Source: JAJYVT01 sp036796435
GTDB taxonomy: Bacteria > Actinomycetota > Acidimicrobiia > Acidimicrobiales > RAAP-2
NCBI GenBank assembly: GCA_036796435.1
Contig: DAIRCY010000062.1
Coordinates: forward strand, 1-13,991
DNA length: 13,991 nt
Direction: 5' to 3'
The notes beneath the pieces were generated by a model, which saw only the letters and a program-made list of their open reading frames with translations, searched no databases and was not told the origin of the DNA. Positions 6,597 through 13,085 of the stretch are shown piece after piece (within the stretch, counting starts at the first letter, position 1; each line of letters starts with the position of its first letter). The translations under genes were made by a program, and so were the position numbers.

Positions 6597-7375
6597 CCGG
6601 CCGGCCACCATCCCCATCCGGTCGTCCGGACTGGGACGGCGCCGCCTACGATCGTCTCGCTGATCCGCAGACGCGCTGGGGTCGCTCCGTGCTGGAGCGG
6701 CTCGTCCTCTCCGGAAGCGAGACCGTTCTCGACGCGGGGTGCGGGAGCGGGCGGGTCACCGAAGAGCTGCTGAGGCGTCTCCCCGATGGTCGCGTCGTCG
6801 CTGCCGACGTCTCGGCTTCCATGCTCGACGAAGCGCGGCGACGCCTCATGGCGTACCACGACAGGGTCCGATTCCTTCGCGTCGACCTCCTCGAGCTCGC
6901 ACCCCCCACACTCGGATCAGACCAGCCGCTCGACGCGGTCTTCTCGACCGCCACGTTCCACTGGGTGACGGACCACGACCGGCTGTTGGCGAACCTGGCA
7001 GCGGTGCTACGGCCCGGCGGCCAGTTCGTCGCACAGTGCGGTGCGGAGGGCAACATCGAAGGGGTCCTGTCCGCGGTGCGCTCGCTAGGCGTCGAGCGTG
7101 CGGGGACGTGGCTCTACGCGTCGCCCGACGACACCCTGGCGAGGCTCGAGCGGGCGGGCTTCGTGAAAGCCGCCGTGTGGACGAACCCGGAACCGACGCC
7201 CTTCGACGACCCCGACCGGCTGGCCGAGTTCCTCGGCACGGTCATCCTTCGAGAGCACGTGGCCACCCTGGCCGAGCCGGAGCGCCGGCCGTTCCTCGAC
7301 GCCGTCGTCGCCGCGATGCCCGAACCTGTCGTCGACTACGTGCGCCTCAACATCGTCGCCACGCGCGGAGGCTGA
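6593..7375 (+). CDS. Class I SAM-dependent methyltransferase (trans-aconitate methyltransferase-like), probable CTG start
   Basis: This is a cytoplasmic SAM-dependent methyltransferase with a Rossmann fold, 260 residues. Motif I is VLDAGCGSG at 45-53. VVAADVSASMLDEAR (68-82) supplies the acidic residue for the SAM ribose, and FSTATFHWV (117-125), then LRPGGQFVAQCG, resemble trans-aconitate 2-methyltransferases. The N-terminal AYDRLADPQTRWG is conserved in this group and must be translated, yet no ATG, GTG or TTG lies in frame between the end of the deaminase gene and this motif. The first upstream candidate with a proper ribosome site is CTG 6593, which overlaps the deaminase stop as CTGA. 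The next usual start (GTG, in SVLERL) would remove the conserved motif. The substrate is unknown. Confidence 0.88.
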   Translation: MTGRPPSPSGRPDWDGAAYDRLADPQTRWGRSVLERLVLSGSETVLDAGCGSGRVTEELLRRLPDGRVVAADVSASMLDEARRRLMAYHDRVRFLRVDLLELAPPTLGSDQPLDAVFSTATFHWVTDHDRLLANLAAVLRPGGQFVAQCGAEGNIEGVLSAVRSLGVERAGTWLYASPDDTLARLERAGFVKAAVWTNPEPTPFDDPDRLAEFLGTVILREHVATLAEPERRPFLDAVVAAMPEPVVDYVRLNIVATRGG

Positions 7376-7437
7376 CAACGGGCTGGAGCTCGGCGCCGCC
7401 CCGTCGGTCGAGATCACCCTGGCGCGGGGCGAGGACG

Positions 7438-7449
7438 AGGCGGCCGCCT
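7438..7449. repeat. 12-base palindrome between convergent methyltransferase and inositol-phosphate synthase genes
   Basis: AGGCGGCCGCCT is a perfect palindrome in the 98-base gap between two convergent genes. It could serve as a terminator stem, but there is no loop of normal size and no T-run. A wider, weaker pairing of CGCCCCG (7397-7403) with CGGGGCG (7425-7431) lies just upstream. Confidence 0.25.
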
Positions 7450-7473
7450 GACAGGAAGCCTCCTTCGAGCCCC

Positions 7474-8844
7474 TCAGGAGAAGTAGTCGTAGTACTCGAG
7501 GCCGAGGTGGGTGATCGGCTCCTCGCCGGCGAGGAACCGCAGCGTGTTCTTGAGCTTGGTCAGCTGGATGAACAGGTCGTGCTCCGGATACACGCCCGGG
7601 GCGTGCTGCGGCGACTTGAAGTAGAAGGACAGCCACTCCTGCACCCCGCGCATCCCGGCGCGCTGGGCGAGGTCGGTGAAGACGAGAAGGTCGAGGACGA
7701 GCGGGGCCGCGAGGATCGAGTCGCGGCACAAGAAGTTCACCTTCAGCTGCATCGGGTAGCCGAGCCATCCGAAGATGTCGATGTTGTCCCAGCCCTCCTT
7801 GTTGTCCCCGCGCGGCGGGTAGTAGTTGATCGAGACCTGGTGCTCGATGTCGCCGTAGAGCTCGGGGTAGAGCTCAGGCTGCAAGATGCCCTCGAGGACG
7901 CCGAGCTTGGTCTGCTCCTTCGCCCGGAAGCTGTCGGGGTCCTGGAGCACCTCCCCGTCCCGGTTCCCGAGGATGTTCGTCGAGTACCACCCTGACAGGC
8001 CGAGCATCCGAGCCTTGATCATCGGCGCGAGGACCGTCTTCACCATCGTCTGGCCACTCTTCAGGTCCTTGCCGGCGATGGCGGCCGAGTGCTCCGCCGC
8101 ATACTGGGTGAGCGCTGGGGTGTCGATCGAGAGGTTTGGCGTGCAGTTGACGAACGGGATCCCGAGCCCCAAGGCAGCGTACGCGTAGAGCATGCTCGGA
8201 GCGATCGCGGGATCGCTGCGGTCCAGAGCGGTCTCGAAGGCCTCGAGGCTCTGGTACGCCTCGTGGTCGGGCGCGAGCGCTTCCGTCGAGCCGCAAAAGA
8301 TCATGACGGCCCGGGCCGAGCCCTTGGACTCGAGGAACGCCATCATGTCGGCCCGGATGCCCTCCACGAGCCGGCGGTGGGAGTCGTCGGCGCGGGTGTT
8401 CGGCCCGTGCACCTGGGTGACGTACGCCGGGTCGAACACCGCCGGGAGCGGGCGGATCGTCCGCAGGAACGCACCGACCCGTTCGATGGACGGCTGGTCC
8501 AGCACCCCCGCCCGGCTCGCGGCCACGTAGGCGTCGTCGGGGAACGGGTCCCAGGCGCAGAAGTCGAGCTGCTCGAGGGACGCGAGGGGAACGAGGTCGC
8601 GAATACGCGTGACGCGCGGCTCGTCACGGCGGCCGAGGCGGACCGTCCCGAGCTGCGACAGCGACCCGATCGGCTGACCGGTGCCGGTCCTGATCGACTC
8701 CACCCCTGCGATCAGCGTCGTGCCGACGGCTCCGAGCCCGACGCAGAAGACCGCGAGCCGGCCTTCGGCGGGGTCGATCTCCGGCGGGGCGGGCTCCTGC
8801 TGGCCGGGGGCCGGACGCCCGGTCGCCTGCTCACTTGACCCCAT
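7474..8844 (-). CDS. ino1: Inositol-3-phosphate synthase (myo-inositol-1-phosphate synthase)
   Basis: It converts glucose 6-phosphate to 1L-myo-inositol 1-phosphate using bound NAD, the first step to inositol, phosphatidylinositol and mycothiol-type thiols. The protein has 456 residues. The NAD-binding VGLGAVGTT is at 35-43, FVNCTPNLSIDTPAL at 231-245, the conserved KDLKSGQTMVKTVLAP at 259-274, and SINYYPPRGDNKEGWDNID followed by the catalytic-site KVNFLCRDSILAAPLVLDL at 368-386. The length and GDNKEGWDN wording resemble the roughly 430-residue form known from Bacteroides-like bacteria more than the roughly 360-residue mycobacterial Ino1. ATG 8844 has AAGGGG 7 bases upstream. About 27 leading residues are Pro/Gln/Glu-rich. 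The gene converges with the methyltransferase gene and probably has its own promoter. Confidence 0.94.
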   Translation of the reverse strand: MGSSEQATGRPAPGQQEPAPPEIDPAEGRLAVFCVGLGAVGTTLIAGVESIRTGTGQPIGSLSQLGTVRLGRRDEPRVTRIRDLVPLASLEQLDFCAWDPFPDDAYVAASRAGVLDQPSIERVGAFLRTIRPLPAVFDPAYVTQVHGPNTRADDSHRRLVEGIRADMMAFLESKGSARAVMIFCGSTEALAPDHEAYQSLEAFETALDRSDPAIAPSMLYAYAALGLGIPFVNCTPNLSIDTPALTQYAAEHSAAIAGKDLKSGQTMVKTVLAPMIKARMLGLSGWYSTNILGNRDGEVLQDPDSFRAKEQTKLGVLEGILQPELYPELYGDIEHQVSINYYPPRGDNKEGWDNIDIFGWLGYPMQLKVNFLCRDSILAAPLVLDLLVFTDLAQRAGMRGVQEWLSFYFKSPQHAPGVYPEHDLFIQLTKLKNTLRFLAGEEPITHLGLEYYDYFS

Positions 8845-8851
8845 GGCGCCA

Positions 8852-8857
8852 CCCCTT
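8852..8857 (-). promoter_or_regulatory. ino1: Ribosome binding site of the inositol-phosphate synthase gene
   Basis: Read on the minus strand, AAGGGG lies 7 bases before ATG 8844. It decides this start against the longer open frame that continues upstream to about 9018, which would overlap the preceding gene. Confidence 0.6.
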
Positions 8858-8870
8858 CCCGAGAGGCGGA

Positions 8871-8876
8871 ATCCTA
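8871..8876 (-). promoter_or_regulatory. Candidate -10 element (TAGGAT) for inositol-phosphate synthase
   Basis: On the minus strand TAGGAT matches the actinobacterial TANNNT -10 pattern and would give a leader of about 20 bases that includes the ribosome site. CTGACC, about 19 bases upstream, is a weak -35 candidate. It lies in the 100-base gap after the coiled-coil gene. Confidence 0.4.
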
Positions 8877-8944
8877 CCGGCGTGGTGGGCGGCGTGGTCA
8901 GAGCCGCCGGCGCGCGGCGCAGTCCAGGCCGACCCCGTGGCCAG

Positions 8945-9445
8945 TCACTGGGACCCCCTGAGATCGACGTTGAAGGCGTCGTAGTAGGCCTCGTAGATGA
9001 GGTCCGACTCTCGTGCACGCTGATGGCGCAGCGCGCTCAGTACCCAGCCGAGGCGCTGGCGGACGTCGCCGTAGTCGATCCCGGCATCGTCGCCCCTTTC
9101 GAGCTCCTCTCGGATCGAGACGATCGTGTCGCGGACCTTCGCGTACTGGATCCGGAGCGCCCGGACGCGGTTGCGGAGCCTGGGCTGGTTGCGCGAGAGA
9201 TCCGACAGCAGGCTGTCGGGCTGCATCGCGTTCTCCGCCTCTTCGGTGGTTGCCGCCTCCAGGTCCGAGAGCGCTTCGAGCACCGCGTCACGCCAGGGTT
9301 CCTCTCTTCTCGGGGCGGCTTCGGAGAGGGCCGCCTCCACGCGGTGCACGGCTTCGAGGGTCCGGTCCCGATCCGCCTGCCGCGCCTCGAGCCCGGCCCG
9401 CTGCTGGTCGGTGAAGCCGTCGTCGCCCCTCGCGCCTGGCGTCAT
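8945..9445 (-). CDS. Uncharacterised charged, helical protein
   Basis: I do not recognise this 166-residue protein. It has no cysteine, no signal peptide and no membrane segment. From about residue 12 to 150 it is strongly charged and should be almost all helix, with heptad-like stretches such as AGLEARQADRDRTLEAVHRV and RLRNRVRALRIQYAKVRDTI, which suggests a coiled coil or helical bundle. A break with QPDSLLSDLSRNQPR lies near 75-90. The C-terminus is aromatic and acidic, with SDLIYEAYYDAFNVDL. The start is ATG 9445 with only a weak AGGCGG upstream. The gene lies 47 bases after the class II aldolase gene and 100 bases before inositol-phosphate synthase on the same strand. The codon pattern is as GC-biased as in its neighbours, so it is very likely a real gene. 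Confidence 0.75.
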   Translation of the reverse strand: MTPGARGDDGFTDQQRAGLEARQADRDRTLEAVHRVEAALSEAAPRREEPWRDAVLEALSDLEAATTEEAENAMQPDSLLSDLSRNQPRLRNRVRALRIQYAKVRDTIVSIREELERGDDAGIDYGDVRQRLGWVLSALRHQRARESDLIYEAYYDAFNVDLRGSQ

Positions 9446-9492
9446 CGCCGCCTATCATCGCGGCTCGGCCTTCCTCGTGCGGCGGCGGCCCG

Positions 9493-10278
9493 TCAGTCGC
9501 TGGAGACCCCGATGCCCAGCCCGCGCCACGCGAGCTTGGCCACGTGGTGACGCCAGACGAGCTCGTCGTTGAACGCCGCGCCAAGGTCCGGGAGCTCCGC
9601 ACGGTCGGCCTCGGGCACCTCGGGCGCTTCGCAGCCGGCTGCGGCGAGTGCGGCGGTCATGCGTGCGAGCAGGTTCACGTTCAGCGCCGAGACGACCGCT
9701 CCCGCCAACGACGGCGCTGCCGTGGTCAGTCCATGGCCGCGGAGGAGGACCACCCGGCCACCCGCCATGGCTGCGACCATCTGTTCGCCGCGCTCGCGGC
9801 TCTTGATCAATCCGTAGTAGTCGAACATGGGCACGCCGCGCTCCGCGAGACGCATGGCCGGGATGTTGAAGGCACCGAAGACCGGTCGCAGCGCCAGTCC
9901 CCCGATGCTGCACAACACCACGTCGGGAGGGTGCGCGTGCACGACCGCGGCGTCGGCGGGTCGGGCCCGCAGGACCTCCCCGTGGATCGGCAGCTCCTGG
10001 GGCAGCTGCCGGTCGCCGAGCTCCTCCGCCGGCCGTCCGTCGAAGTCGGTAAGCACCACGTCCTCGGGCCTCGTGAGCAGGAGCCCGGGATCCGACGCGC
10101 TGCGCGCACGGATGAGCATGTGGCCGTCGCCGACCCGGAGGCTCACATGTCCGAGGATGTCGTTTACGAGCCCTTCCGCCGCGAGCACCCGGCAGGCGCG
10201 CGCGACCTCCGCGCGTGCGGGCGCCAGCTCGGCGAGATCTGCGGGATCTCCCGGCGGACCGGCAGTCGTCGCGCTCAC
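9493..10278 (-). CDS. Class II aldolase/adducin-fold protein (minus-strand copy)
   Basis: This is a metal-dependent enzyme of the class II aldolase/adducin fold, 261 residues. Family enzymes cleave, epimerise or decarboxylate small oxo- or hydroxy-acids and sugar phosphates. HVSLR is at 44-48. The metal and catalytic set is visible: Glu95 and His99 in QELPIHGEV, His114 and His116 in VVHAHPP, and His182 in LLRGHGL. The GTG start (10278) overlaps the TGA of the upstream gene as GTGA, so the pair should be translationally coupled. The partner is carboxymuconolactone-decarboxylase-like, and 3,4-dihydroxyphthalate decarboxylase also belongs to this fold. I therefore infer a role in aromatic-acid catabolism, with low certainty. 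A sugar-phosphate aldolase or epimerase is the main alternative. Confidence 0.88.
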   Translation of the reverse strand: MSATTAGPPGDPADLAELAPARAEVARACRVLAAEGLVNDILGHVSLRVGDGHMLIRARSASDPGLLLTRPEDVVLTDFDGRPAEELGDRQLPQELPIHGEVLRARPADAAVVHAHPPDVVLCSIGGLALRPVFGAFNIPAMRLAERGVPMFDYYGLIKSRERGEQMVAAMAGGRVVLLRGHGLTTAAPSLAGAVVSALNVNLLARMTAALAAAGCEAPEVPEADRAELPDLGAAFNDELVWRHHVAKLAWRGLGIGVSSD

Positions 10279-10838
10279 CGCGCCTCGCGCGCCGAAGGGG
10301 CGGCGAGCACCCCCTCCACGGGGGCTGCGAGCTCGAGCGTGTTGGCGATCACCGCATGTGCGACGTACCGGCCGACGGTCAGGAGTATCCCCACCGCGTG
10401 GTCCTCGCCGACGACGTCGACCGTCCTGGCGAGGTCTTCGGCGGCGGCGCGGCCATACCCGTCGACGACGGAGAGCGCCAGCCGTCTCGCGGCGCGGGCG
10501 GGCTCGCTCAACGCCGACGCCGGGCCGCGACCGACCGAAGCGGCGATCCATTCGACCGGGAAGCCCAGGGTCCGGGCCAGCCGCTCGTGCTGGACCTGCT
10601 CGTAGGCGTTGCCGAGCGCCGAGGCGACGCTGAGGGCGACGACCTCGGTCAGCTCGGAGGGCAGCGCCTCTTTCAATGCCTCGGTGAAGCGCTGGAAGGC
10701 CGCCGTCGCGGCGGGCTGATGCCCCCCGACGGAGAAGAACTCGCCCAGATAGCCGAGCCGGTCCACCTTGGCTCGGAGCACCTGCTGCAGCTCGGGGTCG
10801 AGCTCGTCGAAGCCAAGGCGTCGGATCTCGCCCAACAT
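10275..10838 (-). CDS. Carboxymuconolactone decarboxylase-like protein lacking cysteines
   Basis: This is an all-helical 187-residue protein resembling the carboxymuconolactone decarboxylase/AhpD family: ELDPELQQVL, then LGYLGEFFSVGGHQPAATAAF, then ELTEVVALSVASALGNAYEQ and VQH. In AhpD the active site is E-x11-C-x2-C-x3-H. Here Glu65 and His84 are kept, but the two cysteine places are Asn77 and Glu80, and the protein contains no cysteine. It therefore cannot be a thiol peroxidase or reductase of the AhpD kind and fits the decarboxylase-like branch (N-x-YE-x3-H). GGAGG ends only one base before ATG 10838, too close, so TTG (second codon, spacing 4) may be used instead. The stop overlaps the aldolase GTG. 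It is divergent from the second aldolase gene across about 150 bases. Confidence 0.75.
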   Translation of the reverse strand: MLGEIRRLGFDELDPELQQVLRAKVDRLGYLGEFFSVGGHQPAATAAFQRFTEALKEALPSELTEVVALSVASALGNAYEQVQHERLARTLGFPVEWIAASVGRGPASALSEPARAARRLALSVVDGYGRAAAEDLARTVDVVGEDHAVGILLTVGRYVAHAVIANTLELAAPVEGVLAAPSAREAR

Positions 10839-10978
10839 TCCTCCTCGGGGGGCGGCGCTGCGGCCCGCTCGGCGCGGCCGATCTGCAGCGCAGAAACGGT
10901 GTCTGTAACGTACGGCCCGGCCCCAGGAGCGTCAAGGAACGCTGCAGGGGACCAGCCGAGAACCGCAGACAAAGGGCC

Positions 10979-10983
10979 GGGAG
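10979..10983 (+). promoter_or_regulatory. Ribosome binding site supporting a TTG start
   Basis: GGGAG lies 8 bases before TTG 10992-10994 and supports this unusual start for the plus-strand class II aldolase gene. Confidence 0.45.
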
Positions 10984-10991
10984 CACACGCG

Positions 10992-11738
10992 TTGCACGAG
11001 TCATTCGACGACGACGGCGCACTGGGCGACGAGGCACGCAGTGCGCGGGACCGCGCCGCGCTTGCGTCCAGCGTGCTCGCCCACGCGGGGCAGTCGGACC
11101 TCATCTGGGGCCACGTGTCGGTGCGCGACCCGCACGGTCGCGGCGCCTGGATGAAGGCGGCCGAATGGGGCCTCGAGGAGGTGACACCCGAGCGCGTCAT
11201 GCTCGTCGACGGCGAGGGGGAGGTGCGCGCCGGCACCGGCCCACGCCACATCGAGTTCCACATCCACACCTGTGTCCTCGACGCCCGTCCCGACGTGGGC
11301 TGCGTCGTGCACACCCACGCAGCGGCCTCGACCGCCTTCGCCGCCCTCGGGAGCCCGCTCCGGCCCATCTCGCACGAAGGCACGTTGTTCGTCCCGCCAG
11401 ACCTCGCGCGGTTCAGCGGCACGACGGGGCTCATCCGCACGCACGAGCTCGGCACGCAGCTCGCAGCCGAGCTGGGTGGGAGAAACGCCATCCTGCTCCC
11501 CGGGCACGGGATGGTGGTCGTCGGCGCGGACGTCCCGGCCGCGGTGATGGGCGCCGTGCTCCTCGACCGAGCCTGCCGCCTCCAGCTCCAGGTGGAGGCG
11601 GCAGGGGGGCCCACCGTGTGGACCTCCGACGAGGAGGCTCTCGAGAAGCGCGAGATGTGCTGGCCGGCGCGCAACCTCGACGCGGGCTGGCAGTACCTGG
11701 TCCGGCGGGCCACCGCGGATGCGTCGGGACCGGCGTGA
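10992..11738 (+). CDS. Class II aldolase/adducin-fold protein (plus-strand copy)
   Basis: This is a second class II aldolase-fold enzyme, 248 residues, clearly different in sequence from the one on the minus strand. HVSVRDP is at 41-47. The metal and catalytic residues are visible: Glu88 and His92 in HIEFHIH, His107 and His109 in VVHTHAAA, and His172 in LLPGHGMVVV. The C-terminal WQYLVRR is typical of some family members. The start is taken as TTG 10992 because GGGAG lies 8 bases upstream and family similarity begins shortly after. A GTG near 10896 is possible but would add about 32 atypical residues. The gene is divergent from the carboxymuconolactone-decarboxylase-like/aldolase pair and ends 10 bases from the convergent hydroxylase medium-subunit gene. 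The substrate is unknown. Confidence 0.86.
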   Translation: MHESFDDDGALGDEARSARDRAALASSVLAHAGQSDLIWGHVSVRDPHGRGAWMKAAEWGLEEVTPERVMLVDGEGEVRAGTGPRHIEFHIHTCVLDARPDVGCVVHTHAAASTAFAALGSPLRPISHEGTLFVPPDLARFSGTTGLIRTHELGTQLAAELGGRNAILLPGHGMVVVGADVPAAVMGAVLLDRACRLQLQVEAAGGPTVWTSDEEALEKREMCWPARNLDAGWQYLVRRATADASGPA

Positions 11739-11748
11739 CGGGCAGCGC

Positions 11749-12624
11749 TCAGCCGGTCAGGCACCGCTCGATCGCGCGACGCGCCCAGACCGCGACCATG
11801 TGGCGCTTGTAAGCCGCCGAGCCGAGCCGGTCGTCCACCGGATCGGCCCTCCGAGCAGCCGCCTCCGCGACGGCCGCCACGACGTGCGGCCATCGGTCCT
11901 CCTCGCTGCCGAGCAGCTCCTCGGCCTCGGGCACCGCGTAAGGGGCGGGTCCCGCACCCCCGATCGCCAGGGAGGCGGCGGTGAGCGCGCTGTCGGCGAC
12001 GGTGACCGTCGCCGCCGCGGCGACCGTCGGGTAGTCGTCGACGCTCCCGGGGGTGAACCGGAGATACGAGCTGCGCCTGCCCGGGGGAAGGGGGACGCGC
12101 ACATTCGTGATCACCTCGCCCGGGCGGAGCGCGGTCGACATGAAGCCGTCGATGAGCTCGTCGACGGCCAGCTCACGCCTCCCCTCCGGGCCCACCACCT
12201 CGACGCGGGCCCCGAGCGCCACGAGCGCAGGCGGGAGATCCTGGCGGGGGTCGGCGTGCGCGAGCGCCCCGCCGATCGTCGCGACCGCACGGACCCGGAT
12301 GTTGCCGACCGACGCCGCGGCGTCTGCGAGCGCGGGCGCAGATTTCCTCACGCGCGGATCGCCGGCGAGCGTGGCGAGCGTCGACGTCGCGCCGATCGAG
12401 AGCTCGTCGTCGAGCACCTCGAGCCGGGACAGTTCCGGTATCCGTCCGAGCCACACGAGCGTCCCGGGGGCGAGCAGGCCCTGACCGAGGAGCAGGCCGA
12501 TCGACGTGCCACCGGCCACCGCGACGGCGTCAGGCGTGTCGAACGCCGCGATCGCCTCCTCCACGCTGCCAGGCGCGAGGAACGTCGTCCCTCCCTTTGG
12601 CGTTCCCGTCTGCGGACCGGTCAC
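11749..12624 (-). CDS. Molybdenum hydroxylase FAD-binding (medium) subunit, CoxM-like
   Basis: This is the FAD subunit of a CO dehydrogenase/xanthine dehydrogenase-type hydroxylase, 291 residues. It passes electrons from the iron-sulphur subunit to the final acceptor. FAD-binding motifs are AGGTS at 37-41 and TIGGALAHADPRQD at 116-129. The rest, with LRPGEVITNVRVP and FTPGSVDDYPTVAAAATV, is typical. The start is GTG 12624, which overlaps the stop of the small-subunit gene as GTGA; the upstream ribosome site is weak, which fits translational coupling. It is the last gene of the operon and converges with the second aldolase gene. Confidence 0.92.
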   Translation of the reverse strand: MTGPQTGTPKGGTTFLAPGSVEEAIAAFDTPDAVAVAGGTSIGLLLGQGLLAPGTLVWLGRIPELSRLEVLDDELSIGATSTLATLAGDPRVRKSAPALADAAASVGNIRVRAVATIGGALAHADPRQDLPPALVALGARVEVVGPEGRRELAVDELIDGFMSTALRPGEVITNVRVPLPPGRRSSYLRFTPGSVDDYPTVAAAATVTVADSALTAASLAIGGAGPAPYAVPEAEELLGSEEDRWPHVVAAVAEAAARRADPVDDRLGSAAYKRHMVAVWARRAIERCLTG

Positions 12625-13085
12625 CTGTGCGGCCCAGCCCCTGCCCTGCGGCGCTGCGCCTCGAGCGCCGCCTCGACGATCGTGCCGTACCCCGTGCAAC
12701 GGCACAGGTTTCCGCTCAGGTAGTGGCGGACGTCCTCCTCGTCGCCGACGTCGGGCCCCATGGACGCCACGGCCACGACCTGACCGGGCGTGCAGATGCC
12801 GCACTGCATCCCCTCGCACTCGACGAAGGCGTCGACCACTGTCGGCGCGCGAGCAGCCATCCCTTCGACCGTCCAGATGTCGGTCCCTTCTGCGCAACCG
12901 GCGAGGTAGAGACACGAGCTCACGGGGCGATCGTCGACGAGCACCGTGCACACCCCGCAGACTCCGACGCGGCATCCTTCCTTGGTCCCCGTCATCCCGG
13001 CGGCGCGCAGCACCTCGAGGAGGCTCGACGTCGCGGCCACGTCCGCCTCGAACGCCGACCCGTTGACGCGCGCGTTGAGCTTCAC
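12621..13085 (-). CDS. Molybdenum hydroxylase [2Fe-2S] (small) subunit, CoxS-like
   Basis: This is the iron-sulphur subunit of the same hydroxylase, 154 residues, and it carries two [2Fe-2S] clusters. The plant-ferredoxin-type cluster is held by Cys38, Cys43, Cys46 and Cys58 (GCRVGVCGVC and SSC). The second is held by Cys95, Cys98, Cys128 and Cys130 (QCGIC and NLCRC, then TGYG). All eight ligands are present, so the protein should be functional. The start is GTG 13085, with AAGGAG 4 bases upstream, overlapping the large-subunit stop as GTGA. A similar overlap joins it to the FAD subunit. Confidence 0.95.
   Translation of the reverse strand: MKLNARVNGSAFEADVAATSSLLEVLRAAGMTGTKEGCRVGVCGVCTVLVDDRPVSSCLYLAGCAEGTDIWTVEGMAARAPTVVDAFVECEGMQCGICTPGQVVAVASMGPDVGDEEDVRHYLSGNLCRCTGYGTIVEAALEAQRRRAGAGPHR

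Noticed and set aside
7397..7431. Hairpin CGCCCCG/CGGGGCG as an intrinsic terminator
   Set aside because: The loop would be 21 bases and no T-run follows on either strand; such pairings are common by chance at this GC content.
8845..9018. N-terminal extension of inositol-phosphate synthase
   Set aside because: It overlaps the end of the coiled-coil gene, reads as low-complexity Thr/Pro/Arg, and a ribosome site marks ATG 8844.
10281..11037. One 514-codon open frame running from 11037 into the minus-strand aldolase
   Set aside because: The upstream part is a shadow of the carboxymuconolactone-decarboxylase-like gene. The GTGA overlap at 10275-10278 gives the natural aldolase start.
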